Shown here piece by piece: positions 43,266 through 54,036 of a DNA stretch of 64,000 nt. The stretch's first letter is position 1. Every line of letters starts with the position of its first letter. A model generated the notes under the pieces. The model saw nothing but the letters and a program-made list of their open reading frames with translations, had not been told where the DNA came from and did no database searches. Made by a program: the position numbers and the translations under genes. Source of the stretch: Trifolium pratense (taxonomy: Eukaryota; Streptophyta; Magnoliopsida; Fabales; Fabaceae); assembly GCF_020283565.1 (NCBI RefSeq), contig NC_060063.1, positions 48,878,856-48,942,855 of the forward strand, given 5' to 3'.

Positions 43266-45645
43266 GTCATAATGGAAATTCATATTCAATACATAATTCA
43301 CTCTGCATTTTCGTTTCATATCCAATTTCATCAGTTTTTTTATTCTTTGCTCTTATTTAATTAAGATCAGGAGTTTAGAAATTATCATTGTTACTTTTTT
43401 TTATTTAACTAGGATTAGGAGTCTTGTATTTAGTATAATTATAAACTTAATGCTCATGTATAAAATCATGATGGTGTATGTTCTGTCCAATGGACCATGT
43501 ATGGTTCTTTCACTTCCATTGTCGCAAACCTTATTAGCTTACTTATATTTGGTATATCCATCCATGTATTTGATGACTGAGACTAAGAGACATTTTATTC
43601 CTGCAGTTCTGATTTCGGATGATGCTTAATTCAAGGTCAGAACAATGTAAAGGCTTCAACAAAAACTTGTGTTTTGGCATAGAATTCTTGCATTTTAGCT
43701 TTAATGAGCAGAGATAGGAACATATTTCAACATGGCATGAAGGTTTCAAGTGACTTCGTTGGCAAGCTTGTTGGCCACAAGTATGAGGTAAGAAGTATTT
43801 GATGATTTTGTTATGTAATCTTATTTTGATTAGGTTGCAATTTTCTAAAGCATATTGGAATCATAGCTGCTCTAATTTCCCCTCAAGGATGGCAGATGTC
43901 TCTACTCTAATTGTGTAACAGTGTTGGGTTTTCATTTGGTCATTGTTTGTGATTTGACAATGTCGTTTTGATGGTTATTATTCTTAGAATCACATGGTAG
44001 TGTGATTTATAGTTACATGTTGCAGATAGGTATTACTAGGAAAATAGTATCAGATTGACAACAATCAAGTGAAAGCACATGCATTCAAATGTTTATAACA
44101 TGTCATCTAAAGGCTTCCTTTGAGTGTATAACTATTAGTAGAATATTTTCTTTCATTCTTTGTTTAGTATATTTTATTGTTCTTTGCTAGCTATATTCAA
44201 GATTTATTTAAATTTATCTTGTCGTGTTCGTTACAATTTTTGTTCATTTTAATGTTAGGTTACACAATTCAAGACAAATGAGAAATTGATTTGTACATGG
44301 CATGGAGAGTCGCTTTTAGCTATGGAGGAGAAATAGATTCTTAGTTATAGATAGTATATTGTTGTTTTGAGAATTTGGTTGTAAATTCTTAATTTCAGGA
44401 ACAATATTAAATACTAGTGATGTTTTTGTATTTTTGTGATGATATTTTTTGTATTTTTGTGATGATATACGTGATACTTATGGATTCGATTAAAAAAATA
44501 TTTTATATATAAATTTTTTATTTTGCTGAATATAATAAATGTATTATAATAGCATTTATGAGGAAATTTCAATTACATCATAAATTAGGGAGGGAGTTTC
44601 AAATATGTCACAAATATTAGCTGTCACAATTATTAGCGAGGGAATATGAAATCTATCATAAATTAGGGAGGGAATATGAAATCTGTAACTAATTAGTGAG
44701 GGAAATGAATTTCATCACTATTTAGCGAGGGAACTGCATTCCATCACTAATTAGCTACGGAATTTAAAGAACAAATGTTGTACTTTTAGTCAGTCATAAG
44801 TGACGGATCTATTATCTTTGTGACGACTTTTTCCGTCGTCAATTGTGACGGATGATGAATTCCCTCACTAAACGTTTGCGACGTTGAAATTGTTTACGGA
44901 TTTCGTGTCGTCGCAAATTCCGTCGCTAAAATTGTTTGTGACGGATATTTAACGATTAGCGACGGATTCCTTCCCTCTCTAAATTTAATTTTTCTAGTAG
45001 TGAATATAATTCTACTGTGATTTTCAATCACGCGTGTTAGTCATTGTAACATCTCTCTCTACCATGTTCGTCTAAATCTTAAAAATAATACAAAATTTCA
45101 GACTCTCGTATCTAATTTAGATTTAAAGAAAATTTGACATTTTAAGTCTTTCGCAATTGTGTATGTCAAACACTTCTCAGCGAATAAATGTGAAACAAGC
45201 TATAAAATGTTTCTAAAGTGACTGCAGTGTGTGTTGCAGCGTCCTCAATGACCACAATTTAAAACAACGATCGATTATTAAGACTATAGTATCGAGAGAC
45301 TCATTTGTTTTACCTGCAACAATAGAAATGTTTTTGCCTCTGTATCGCTCAACGAACAAACCTATCGTGTCCTTAAAGGCTTTGGGATCCAGCAGCAGAG
45401 TAGTAATGTCTTGGAACATGATGCCTGCCATTGTAACAAAACAATTAGTACAACATAAGAATTAAAGCTACACATTTTGTGTACGGTATAGTTGCTAGCT
45501 ACTTGCTTAGACCAACAAAGAAACAAAAACTAAAAGGAAGAAAAAGAAGGAGAAGGAACAAACCAGGTTTAGGAAAATTGGGGACTACACGAATCTTATT
45601 TTTGATGGCATGGAGACGGGGATCCTGGGCTCTGAAACCCAACAT
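33874..45645 (-). CDS. APT: Adenine phosphoribosyltransferase (six coding exons)
   Basis: The enzyme converts adenine and PRPP to AMP, the purine salvage reaction; in plants it also handles cytokinin bases. Coding exons on the minus strand are 45564-45645, 45314-45424, 36667-36759, 36439-36588, 34025-34083 and 33874-33945. All introns are GT-AG, the phases agree, and the sum is 567 nt (188 residues), the usual size. Exon 1 gives [20 protein letters not shown]; exon 2 [12 protein letters not shown]; exon 3 [20 protein letters not shown]; exon 4 the PRPP-binding loop [14 protein letters not shown] (125-138); exon 5 [11 protein letters not shown] use Met at 45645; the open frame further upstream has no ATG. 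There is no obvious transit peptide, so a cytosolic location is likely. Intron 2 (8554 bp) carries a solo LTR and a CACTA element, intron 4 (2355 bp) a hAT element. Confidence 0.93.
35054..35134 (+). pseudogene. LINE protein fragment joined to the hAT transposase remnant
   Basis: Directly upstream of the transposase remnant the frame reads [20 protein letters not shown] and then WNNRKK. This resembles the (I/V)WxxRNxxxW region in the C-terminal part of plant L1 LINE proteins rather than any hAT transposase segment. Short, so the assignment is tentative. Confidence 0.4.
35135..35950 (+). pseudogene. hAT transposase, C-terminal part only
   Basis: 271 codons from [20 protein letters not shown] to a natural stop. 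[20 protein letters not shown] near residues 210-230 is the hAT dimerisation signature. The N-terminal zinc finger and most of the catalytic region expected of the TTF/ZMYM-like hAT proteins (usually 700 residues or more) are missing. The first Met is probably not the original start. Confidence 0.85.
35992..36033 (-). repeat. Tail-only micro-insertion inside the hAT element
   Basis: TGTACTACTTAA at 35992-36003 and 36022-36033 flanks 18 bases that read ACTTATCC plus 10 A on the minus strand. It is therefore younger than the hAT insertion. Confidence 0.65.
36905..37160. repeat. One arm of a repeat-rich MITE
   Basis: The word AACTTTCACAAACTTGC(G/A)ATT occurs twice, in spaced units of about 60 bp, followed by TGTCACGTCACGGCA and ATGTCACGGCAGCAT. 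The opposite arm is not present, so this is a half element. Confidence 0.45.
37882..37929 (+). repeat. Tail-only micro-insertion with 15-bp target duplication
   Basis: ATGTATTTAGATATT at 37882-37896 and 37915-37929 flanks TTTTTGTCAAAAAAAAAA (18 bases). Confidence 0.8.
38160..38397. mobile_element. Inverted-repeat MITE in APT intron 2
   Basis: 238 bp with arms of about 50 bp. The left arm starts TTCTCTCCCCACCCGTGAAT; the complement of the right arm starts TTCTCTCCTCACCTTCCGTG. The interior has a further hairpin around TTCGGTTTTTAGAAACCGAA. No target duplication resolved. Confidence 0.7.
38762..39905 (+). repeat. Solo LTR with 5-bp target duplication in APT intron 2
   Basis: 1144 bp starting TGATCAGTGCATTTTGGCAC and ending ACGACACCAATCA. 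TACAC flanks it at 38757-38761 and 39906-39910. The text near the right end (CCTTGTTACTACGTTTTATA) resembles LTR ends of Ty3-gypsy elements. No internal region is present, so it arose by LTR-LTR recombination. Confidence 0.88.
40195..45002. mobile_element. CACTA (En/Spm) transposon, non-autonomous, in APT intron 2
   Basis: 4808 bp with ends CACTACTAAAAATAT and, complemented, CACTACTAGAAAAAT, flanked by AAT at 40192-40194 and 45003-45005, the expected 3-bp duplication. Both subterminal regions (about 40200-40500 and 44560-45000) are packed with GTGACGGA or its complement, the kind of array the transposase binds. I recognise no transposase. A possible exon-like frame ([20 protein letters not shown], 43702-43786, before a GTAAGA donor) could be host-derived or an old element gene. 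Confidence 0.9.
43117..43261. repeat. 56-bp tandem duplication and (CT)15 run inside the CACTA element
   Basis: TACTAACTGTTAGAGCCATG and its near copy start 56 bp apart (43124 and 43180), followed by a (CT)n tract to 43261. A separate direct repeat, GTTCACTAGTGCAGATTATT, occurs at 41780 and 41855. Confidence 0.8.
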
Positions 45646-45730
45646 TGTGTGATAGAGAAGTAGCAAACAAAACAAAAGAGAGCTAGTAAAAGACAATTAG
45701 AATTGAGTACTAAGGGCAATGTGGTAGCTA

Positions 45731-45780
45731 ACTAATAGTACACTTTTTTTTTTTTTTTCTGAACATCACTAATAGTACAC
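45731..45780 (-). repeat. Tail-only micro-insertion with 13-bp target duplication, upstream of APT
   Basis: ACTAATAGTACAC at 45731-45743 and 45768-45780 flanks 24 bases that read GATGTTCAG plus 15 A on the minus strand. It lies about 90 bp upstream of the APT start codon, so in its 5' UTR or promoter. Confidence 0.75.
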
Positions 45781-45847
45781 ATATATATGAGGTATTTTAT
45801 TTATATACATGTATAAGTAAGGTGAGTGCTATTGTGTTTATGACTTG

Positions 45848-46250
45848 AATGTTAGTTAGTTATTTAACTAACCATAGTTAGTTGACAGTTAGCTATAGTT
45901 TAATTAGTTCATATATAGTTAGGGTTATATTATATGTATAGTTCATAACCCGTGTTTCAACCGACCCACGAAGGTTTTGGGCCTGTAGCTTTCTTTGTCC
46001 CCCTTTGTCGGGTGGTGCTTGTGTGGGGGTGTGCTACGGCTACCCTAGTTTGAAATAGGGCATGAGGTTCTCATATTTTCGGTCTATTCCGAATAGTGCT
46101 TGCACTACGTCAAAAAATCTTCATTTTCGGGCGGTTCCTCTTCTAGCTCTTGTGACATAATAAACAAAGTGAGTTGAGCACAAAAACTTTTTGGCACCGA
46201 AAATCTGGTAAATGAAAAGGCAAGAGTCTATATTAGTAGACTTAGTTGGG
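45848..46250. repeat. Possible LTR fragment
   Basis: TGTTAGTTAGTTATTTAACT followed by CATAGTTAGTTGACAGTTAG looks like the start of a Copia-type LTR. The rest (to about 46250) is non-coding and more GC-rich. I could not find an end or target duplication. Confidence 0.3.
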
Positions 46251-46550
46251 GGAGCTGCTTCGGTGGTCGTAGTTTGCCTTTGTGAGTTTGAAAGCGTCAT
46301 ATAATCAACTTTACACTCTAGTTTTACATGGGTTCATTAAATTAGTTTTATATTCCCCAATTAAAAAATTAAAATTAAAATCTATGTTTTGCATAATTTT
46401 TTTTCCCTACCTGTGTTCCTTCTTTTGTCTCTATATTCATATACATGGTTTAATGGCTAGACTCACACACTATATGTGTAGAGAAAAATAGAAAATTCAA
46501 ATTCGAAAGTCAATCCCTCCAATAATGTCTCTTCATATTCTACTTAGCAA

Positions 46551-47018
46551 TAGGCCCGGCCTAGACACATGTGCAACACGTGCTGTGGTATCGGGCCTCC
46601 TAAAAATGAGGGCATCAATTTTTTTTAAGAGTAGTAATATTAGTTAATTAGGGGTGCAAAAATTAATATATTGTACATCAAACTGCAAAAGTTCAATCAG
46701 CTCAATCAAACCCATAATCTTTTATGGAGTTGCAGTTTTAATAAATTAGGGAGTGCAAAATATAATACATTACTTAATTGACGAATTTCCTTCAAAAAAT
46801 GTTCCAAAAATGACTCGATTTAAGTAGTTAGAAAATATTTTATTGTTATTGATTAGACTATGACTTTTTTTACGTTAATTGCAGTGATGATTATTTTTTT
46901 ATGCTATTTTTAATTTAAATCAAAGGTAATTTTTTTTAAAAAAAAATTGCGTTTTTATTTATTAAAGAGCCACTTTTTATATTTACATATGGCCTCCAAA
47001 AACTCTGGGCCGGCCCTG
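46551..47018. mobile_element. Non-autonomous hAT element with 8-bp target duplication
   Basis: 468 bp with ends TAGGCCCGGCCTAGAC and, complemented, CAGGGCCGGCCCAGAG. CTTAGCAA flanks it at 46543-46550 and 47019-47026. The interior is AT-rich and non-coding. Confidence 0.88.
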
Positions 47019-47100
47019 CTTAGCAAGTATAAAAAAATATACTATGATCTAAATTCACCTTGCTATTAACCTTTAATCAGAAGCCAACAAAACAAATTAA

Positions 47101-47938
47101 GGCTCTGTTTGGAAAAAATAGCGGATAGCTGATAAACTAGCTTATAGTTGATGATTGACGACTGATAGCTGATAAGTTAATTGAAGTGTTTGGTAAACTT
47201 AGCGGATCAACTACCTGATAAATGTAAAATGACATAAAAGAAAATTCTTAATTTAAATTTAAATCGATGGTATTAATTTAATATTTAAGATACTTTAATT
47301 ATTTATAATTAATTATGTGTTTTAATTATTTATTTATTCTTATTTATAATTTTTGTCAAAAAAATTTATTTATAATTAATTTTTAAACATTTATATAGTA
47401 TTTTATTTTATTTAAGATCAAATCAATATTTATCTCAGTTATTTTTTAGGATATTTATTATAAAAACTAACATTATATATAAATGTATATTTTATATTTT
47501 TTAGACTAATTATATTTTATATTTAATATTTATTAGTAAATGTTAGTTTTGAAATGCAAGCAATGACAATTGCATTTTTTTAAATTGATGACGTGATCAG
47601 AACATTAGGATAAAATATACTGTAAGTATATAAATTGAAACGAAAAATATATAGTTAAATGTAACTGTGAAATATATGAACGTATCTGATAGCTTATTTT
47701 ATTTATATTAATTGTAATAAATTAGAAAGGGTAAAAATGAATTTTAGGTTGATAATGGTATAAATGGAAGAAAAAATGATAAGCTATAAGCTCATAAACT
47801 ACTTGAAATAGCATATGAAAAATAAGTCATAAGTCAGTAAAATAAGCTATAAGCTCGCGATGAAAAAACAGTTATCAAACAAGTCTTTTAGCTTATAAGC
47901 TATAAGACATAAGTCGATCAGTGTTGTCAAACAAACCC
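47101..47938. mobile_element. PIF/Harbinger-type non-autonomous element with TAA target duplication
   Basis: 838 bp, left end GGCTCTGTTTGG and complemented right end GGGTTTGTTTGA, flanked by TAA (47098-47100 and 47939-47941). Both subterminal regions contain AGCTTATAAGCTATAAG-like words in opposite orientation. No ORF. Confidence 0.85.
47340..47377 (+). repeat. Possible tail-only micro-insertion inside the Harbinger element
   Basis: TTATTTATAATT at 47340-47351 and 47366-47377 flanks TTTGTCAAAAAAAT. The sequence is very AT-rich, so chance is harder to exclude than for the other sites. Confidence 0.45.
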
Positions 47939-47941
47939 TAA

Positions 47942-50900
47942 TACACTTTCATTGCATAGTCCAATTCTAAATACAAATGCATTACCCCGAAATGCATACA
48001 TTTTCATCACGTTCAATGCAACAATTTGAAGGAGGGAAGAAAAAATATACAAACCTCAACTAGATAGAAATTAGAAACAAAACAACCACAAAGCATGCAA
48101 ATTAATAGAAATTCTCATAATTGTGATTGCCTTGGACTCGTTCTTTGCGTCCCTGAGATTCAATTCAAGATAGGCTCGTCAAGCTATTTGGGAGATTGCA
48201 TATCTGATGGTTCATATACAGTAGTGGAAGATCATTTGGGTTTCTAATTTGAAAAATGAACAATTATTTTGATTCCTAGTCAAGTACTTGGTTTGGTAGA
48301 ACTATTAGAATTACATAAACGTGAGAATAATTTTTGTTCACACTTTACTCATTTCATGGTTGAATTTTGGATTATCAAATTCATTTTCCTAAAAATTAGA
48401 GGATTGATTAAAAACAAAGTAAATAAAAGAATTACCGAAAATTGTCAGGTATTTTACTATGGCTAAGTAGCATAATAAGAATTTCAAAAAAATTAAAATA
48501 AAATCATCATTTCAATATTAATCCAATTCAAATTTCTAGATTTCTTCATTTTCAGGCTTTAACATCACTACTACCATAAAAACTACTCATTGTTCCTCAT
48601 CCAGTCTCATCTCACAAAAGATCCCAAATCTCGAATCCTTAAATTGCAAAAAGTTTTACATAATTCTTTTATGGATTAGACTTTTGGACTAGACTAAGCC
48701 CAATGTCACTGGCCCACTGCCAAATTCGTTGGTTTATATATACAACTTTTCACAACATCACAAGGTATGTCTCACTCTAACCTCCACCCCACCTTATGAT
48801 TACACTGACTTGGGCGTAAGAGTGTTTTTCAACATGGTCGGTCATCTCCAACACTCAGATTCCAACCTTCAGCTCGGAGCATTTTTTTCATCGATCCACC
48901 AAGTGAGTTCTTTGTCCTCTCTTTCATCTCTTCACATAAAACTTAAATTTTGTGTAGAACATATTCTATTCATTCTTTATACACTACGTGAACCTAAAAA
49001 GTAATTTATTATTTATAGTTAAAAATAAAAATATTATCTCCAAATAAAATTTAATAAATTCATAACAAACACAAAAATACATTTTTTTATCTTTTATTTC
49101 TAAAAATCTACACACATAATTTGAAAGTTGAAAAAAAAAAAAAGCTACATGAGCGCAGAGACGAATGCCAGCACTGAATAAAAGCGACATGAGCGCAAAC
49201 TCTTTTCGTCCTTTTGTTGTGGGCTCAAGTTGACACATCGCCACATCATACTCTTCACTGTCACAATTCACTTCGGTACTACAAGTGAGTTTGTGGAAAT
49301 TATTTTAAAAGGAAAATGTTAAACGGTGTCCCGACGCATTGTTTGGAGGCATTGGTTAGCATGATCCATATTTGAAATGAGGAATAAATGAGTCTGTTGA
49401 AATATTTAGAATATTTAATGGATAAATTTTATTATTATTAGCGGGCTAGGCAAGCGCGTTTCAGACCTGCATGTGTCTTATGTCAAAAAAAAAAAGTTTT
49501 ATGTTATGATGAGTTTGTTAATAAAAGAGTTTTGCTTCTAAAAAAATGTACCTTATATTTTGGTGAGTTTGTTAATAAAAAATTTTTGTTATTAAAAAAA
49601 TAAAGGGTATTGTTAGTATTATGTAAAGTGCACACCAAAATTCATGTATCTTCTTTATATCTGGTATAATATAGATTATAAGAAATATTTAAAATAATTT
49701 TTTTTTTTGACAAGTCCATGTCTCCAGATTCATGACACCGAAGAAATATTTAAAATGTTTAATCAATAAATTTTATTATTATAAAAAAATAAAAATAACA
49801 CTTTCTTTTTGTCTTGATGAACATTCTAACTTTTTACATAACCATGATATAAATATATAAAAGTTTCACAGTTGATTGTGATAATTAATCTTCATCAGAA
49901 AATATGTAGGCACATAAAGTGAGATCTCCTTATTCAATTGATTTTTTTCACCATCGATAGCGATCGATGACTACTCACATCAATTTATTGTTGTTACGAA
50001 ACTTCTATTTTTTTTTGTTTTGGTCAAGAGATTTTTTTTTATCAAGCAAGCTAATCGCTATAATTTCACTCTTAAAATAAATAAATTGAGTATACGAGAT
50101 TCAAATCCCAACTTCTACGTATCTCATTCACTTGAATTAAGTTTATGAAAATTTGTTCAAGAGAATTTCTAATTCTAATCTTATGCATATTATATAGCGT
50201 TATGTGTTGTGTCCAAAAAAAAAAATAGTCATGTGATGTTTGAATGTTTGATACTATTTTAGAAACAAAGTATAACAATCTAGAATCTCATTGAAAATCT
50301 CACTCAAAAACTAAATTTAGAATCATATAATTTTTGTTTTATGATTTAGAATATTATTATTATTTTTGAAACATAGAATCGTATTATTTAAAAATGGTAA
50401 TAAGTGATTTTTCACCTAGAGACTAGAAAGATTCATGATGTTTTGAGAGTTTTTACTCTTCAATTAATTTTTGTGTAATTTTTATTTGGTCTTGCTAACT
50501 AGTGTTTGTGAGGCATTTTTTAAGTATTCTATTTTAAAAAAATATTTATTTAAAAAGTGAAAAAATTTAATTTAACATATGTTGTCTTTAAATGCTTAAA
50601 AAGTGTCCTAGATACACTCGTTAACATTTTGCTTTTTTTTTTAAGCCTTCTAACATCTAAACTCCTTTCATTATCAAAATAATAAAAGGGTAACTAGAAT
50701 CAAATCATGGAGATTTTTTTATTACCATGATATTGTTAGTTTTCAATACTATTAACAATGATTAATCTTCGTCGAAGAACATGTAGAACACACGAGATGA
50801 GGTTCTCTCCCTCATAATCGGATTTTCTTCATACGCATGGTTAAAAATCGAACCACTGACCACATACTTAAGAAGACCAAAACTCTTACCCCTTGAATCA

Positions 50901-51100
50901 ATTCATTAGGTCAAATCATGAATATTAATCATGGAGAAAAAAGTAATTTGGAATTAAATCGGTAAAAAAAGATTCCAACCATAAATAAAATATTTGTAAA
51001 AAAAATTATAATAATAAACAAATAATTTGAAGCGAGAATCATGGTAAAAATGGAACGTGAATCAAACGAACTTGATAGGCAAGTCTCCTTATAACTCTCA
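47942..51100. other. No firmly supported gene
   Basis: The best candidate is a plus-strand frame at 48729-49004 with TATATATAC just upstream (48736) and MVGHLQHSDSNLQLGAFFSS ending at a GTGAGT donor (about 48902). No downstream exon or family could be recognised, so it may be a lone first exon or chance. The rest is AT-rich, with one 45-bp retroposed fragment at 49696. Confidence 0.35.
49696..49740 (-). mobile_element. 45-bp retroposed tail fragment with 16-bp target duplication
   Basis: AAGAAATATTTAAAAT flanks it at 49680-49695 and 49741-49756. On the minus strand it ends GGAGACATGGACTTGTCAAA with a longer A run. The end is like the 3' end of the 27903 SINE (CTACTTGAC plus A) and the TTGTC-poly(A) micro-insertions. 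Confidence 0.75.
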
Positions 51101-51104
51101 AACA

Positions 51105-51112
51105 TATAAATA
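51105..51112 (+). promoter_or_regulatory. TATA box of the trehalose-phosphate phosphatase gene
   Basis: TATAAATA follows a stretch without ORFs. Downstream lies a CT-rich leader typical of plant 5' UTRs. Transcription would begin around 51135-51145. Confidence 0.5.
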
Positions 51113-51940
51113 CCTAAAGCCTCCTCTCATTCTTTTTCTCTCTTTCTTTCTTTTCATCAAATCTCTCTCTCTTTTCTCGTCTTCATTCATTCAATTTCAA
51201 GGTCTCTCTCAATTTTCTTTCTTTATTTTTTTTATTATTATTTTATTTCCTTATTCTCAATTTCATTATTATTATTCACCATTTTTCTTTGGTTTTTGTT
51301 TCAGCACTGTGTTTTCCTCGCCGCTGAAACAAACAACATAGGTAGCTGATAAATCAGGTTTGTTTTCGATCTCTTTTTCTTCGTATCATTAAACGATCCG
51401 AAAAATTATGTTGTCATTGTTTTGTGTCATGTCGTGTTGTTTCATAGTAATAATCAAAAAATTGTACGAAATCTTCGTGCGTAAAAATAATGTTCCCTTT
51501 TAATTCATTTAAATCTCTAAATCATCAATTTTCATAATAATGGTTTAATAGCCATAATGATTCATCTTTATATATGAACAATCTGTTAGTGTTTTTTCTT
51601 CAACAATTTTTTTTTTTTGCAATTTCCATACTTTTGATATGAAAAAGTTAGTTTTTTTGGGCTATAGAACATGAAAAAGATTCAACCTTTTTTTGATGAA
51701 TACAACAGAAAACGGTTGCTATCTATCTATCTATCATAGGTAATTGACAAATCTTAATATTTTGGTCCTAGATGACTTTTCACACACTACAAAGCTTTAT
51801 TATTTTATTGAAAATATGTATTATTTAAAGCTTTCAATCACACATTGAAACAAATACTAGGTTTTTTTATTGGTACAACCATATTATATGTATTGGGATT
51901 AGAAAATTAGACAATGATTTGACAACTCAATTGTTAAATT

Positions 51941-52330
51941 ATGTTGTACGACGGCGATCTAAGTTGTTATTTTAAGTTTTTGATGTTGTTGATGTTGGTG
52001 CGACCTCAACTTCAGGGTTGAGGTTGTACATGTTATATTTGATTCATTGATTGTGATTAATATTAAATATTGTTACTTTAAACTATGTTGTACGACGGCG
52101 ATCTAAGTTGTTGCCTTAAGGTTTTTGATGTTGTTCATGTTGATGCAACCTCAATATGAAAGTTGAGATTGTATATGTCATATTTGATTCATTGATTGCG
52201 ATTTTTTGTAATATTAAATTTTGTGACGTTGTGTTTTTAATGTTGTTGATGTCGGTGGGACCTCAACTTGACGGTCGGGGGTTGGATTTATCGTATTTTA
52301 TTGCGTTTCTTGATTGTGACGTTACTGTGA
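51941..52330. repeat. Triplicated block in the TPP leader intron
   Basis: ATGTTGTACGACGGCGATCT begins at 51941 and again at 52084 (143-bp period). A third, shorter copy shares TGTTGTTGATGTCGGTG and the following ACCTCAACTTG. Each unit carries ACCTCAACTT...AGGTTGAGG-like self-complementary words. Confidence 0.75.
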
Positions 52331-53442
52331 TTTCAATTTTAAAATCTTGTTTTAATTTCCCTTTATTGTGTTAATTAAGGAAAAACATGATTTCTATGAT
52401 TTTCTTGTTGAATTTTAAGAAACATGCCTAGCATAGGGAGAGAAAAGTACTAGATAATTAATGGTGGTGGGATTTCATGCCAAATTTAGGTTAAAAGTTT
52501 TCTATAGGCTATTACTTTTTTCATAAGCTCTAGAACTTTTTGTCAACACTGACCTTAAACAAAGTCATATGGCTGCCAACCATGTACCATCTTCTAAAAG
52601 TTAAGTTTGATTGTGACCTTACACATGTTCTCTATAATCTCTCTTTTTTGTTTTTGTCCCTTATAAGTCTTTTTTTACTTTGTTTGTTTTCTTTTTTGTG
52701 GTGGAGAGTAATTGAGTTTGGTTTATGCACTTCATTTATGCTCATGTTGCAGTTGAAGTGTCAAGTCAATGGGGGAAATTTTTTATTATTATGAACATAT
52801 TAGTTTATAATTTATACATGAATGTGAAGGTCGTGGGTTGGATCTACAACTACAAATGACAGCCTAACATGTTTTATTTCCTCCATTTTAATTTGTAAGC
52901 TTAAATAAGTCCATACATGACTACAAGGATACATATGATTCATACAATTAATGCATTACATCTGCATTCGCCGTTACTCGATCGTTAGATAAAAACGTAA
53001 CGGCTCATATTTTAAATTGTATTTCCATGTTTAACTTTTTTGTGAAGTCAAAATATGAGCTGTCAGATCTTTATTTAATGTTGAAATCTCTTAGCGGCGC
53101 GGTTTTTCTAACCGTGCCAAAATCCAGTTCCACGTATTGAACACGTGCTTTTAACTTAATAACACTTGCCAAAGTTTTCTATTTCATTTCTTTATCAGAT
53201 GTTACCTTACCATAAACAATACAATAAATCATTAATATATTCTTACATAGTGCATTTGTTCTTATCTTATGCAATGGTGAATGCAAAAAAAAAAAATGCC
53301 CCTCTACAATTTGTTAATAAGCTCAAATAATTTGTTAATATTTATGCAGCAATCATCATATGGGTTATCTGAATCAGATCTTCTTAAACAATATAAAATG
53401 GTCCAGTGCATATCTTTGGAAAATTTGGATTCATAACAGTTC

Positions 53443-53580
53443 GGAAAATCACGCAAGGCCGTCCCTGAGATTTTGGGTGTCCTATGTATTAACACACATG
53501 GACGCACACACGCACGCACATACGCACACTAAGTACAAAAAAATTTGGTGTCCCTAAAATTTTGATGCCCTGTGCGGTCT
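53443..53580. repeat. Repeat shared with TPP intron 4 (hAT-like remnant with CA-rich core)
   Basis: GGCCGTCCCTGAGATTTTGG, a (CACACG)-rich core (53492-53529) and TTTGGTGTCCCTAAAATTTT. The same order occurs at 55330-55465 (ACGGACGCACACAC..., then ATTGGTGCTCCGAAGATTTT). The GGCCGTCCCT end resembles hAT relic ends such as GGCCGGCCCTG. Confidence 0.5.
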
Positions 53581-53821
53581 CTCCTCTCGAAACCCTCCAG
53601 AACCCTCTTGCATCCACATGGTAAATAAGTCGAAAAACATTGAATGAATATCAAAGGGATCATATTTTAAATTGCGTGAATCTGAGTTTAAAAAATTACT
53701 CGAAACCAGAGGTGTTTGATCTACATCCAAATATTCTGTCTTGAACCGCTTGAACGCGTGCACATCCGTCTTCCCTGCAGATCATTTGATCTATGCTTGT
53801 TTTGTTTTGTTTTGAACTCTG

Positions 53822-53823
<2 letters not shown>

Positions 53824-53894
<71 letters not shown>
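53824..53894. repeat. (TA)35 microsatellite in the TPP leader intron
   Basis: An uninterrupted run of 71 bases, ending 100 bp upstream of the second leader exon. Confidence 0.95.
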
Positions 53895-53897
<3 letters not shown>

Positions 53898-54036
53898 TTC
53901 ATAAGTTATATTCCTTATACCTATTTTTCAGTTTAAGCTTGTAAACTTATTTTAGTTAATTTTGGTTAATGCCTATGTCGCAGGTGCTGTAATTATTACT
54001 CTGAACTCAGAAGAATTAGACAATTAATTTGATCTC

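Noticed and set aside
45499..45696. Longer N-terminus for APT with a hydrophobic stretch
   Set aside because: The extension starts at a TTG, not ATG; the first Met at 45645 gives the normal APT length.
48729..49004. 91-codon plus-strand ORF
   Set aside because: A possible first exon before GTGAGT, but with no second exon or family; kept only as a remark.
53696..53904. ORFs across the (TA)n tract
   Set aside because: Tyr/Ile repeats from the microsatellite, not coding.
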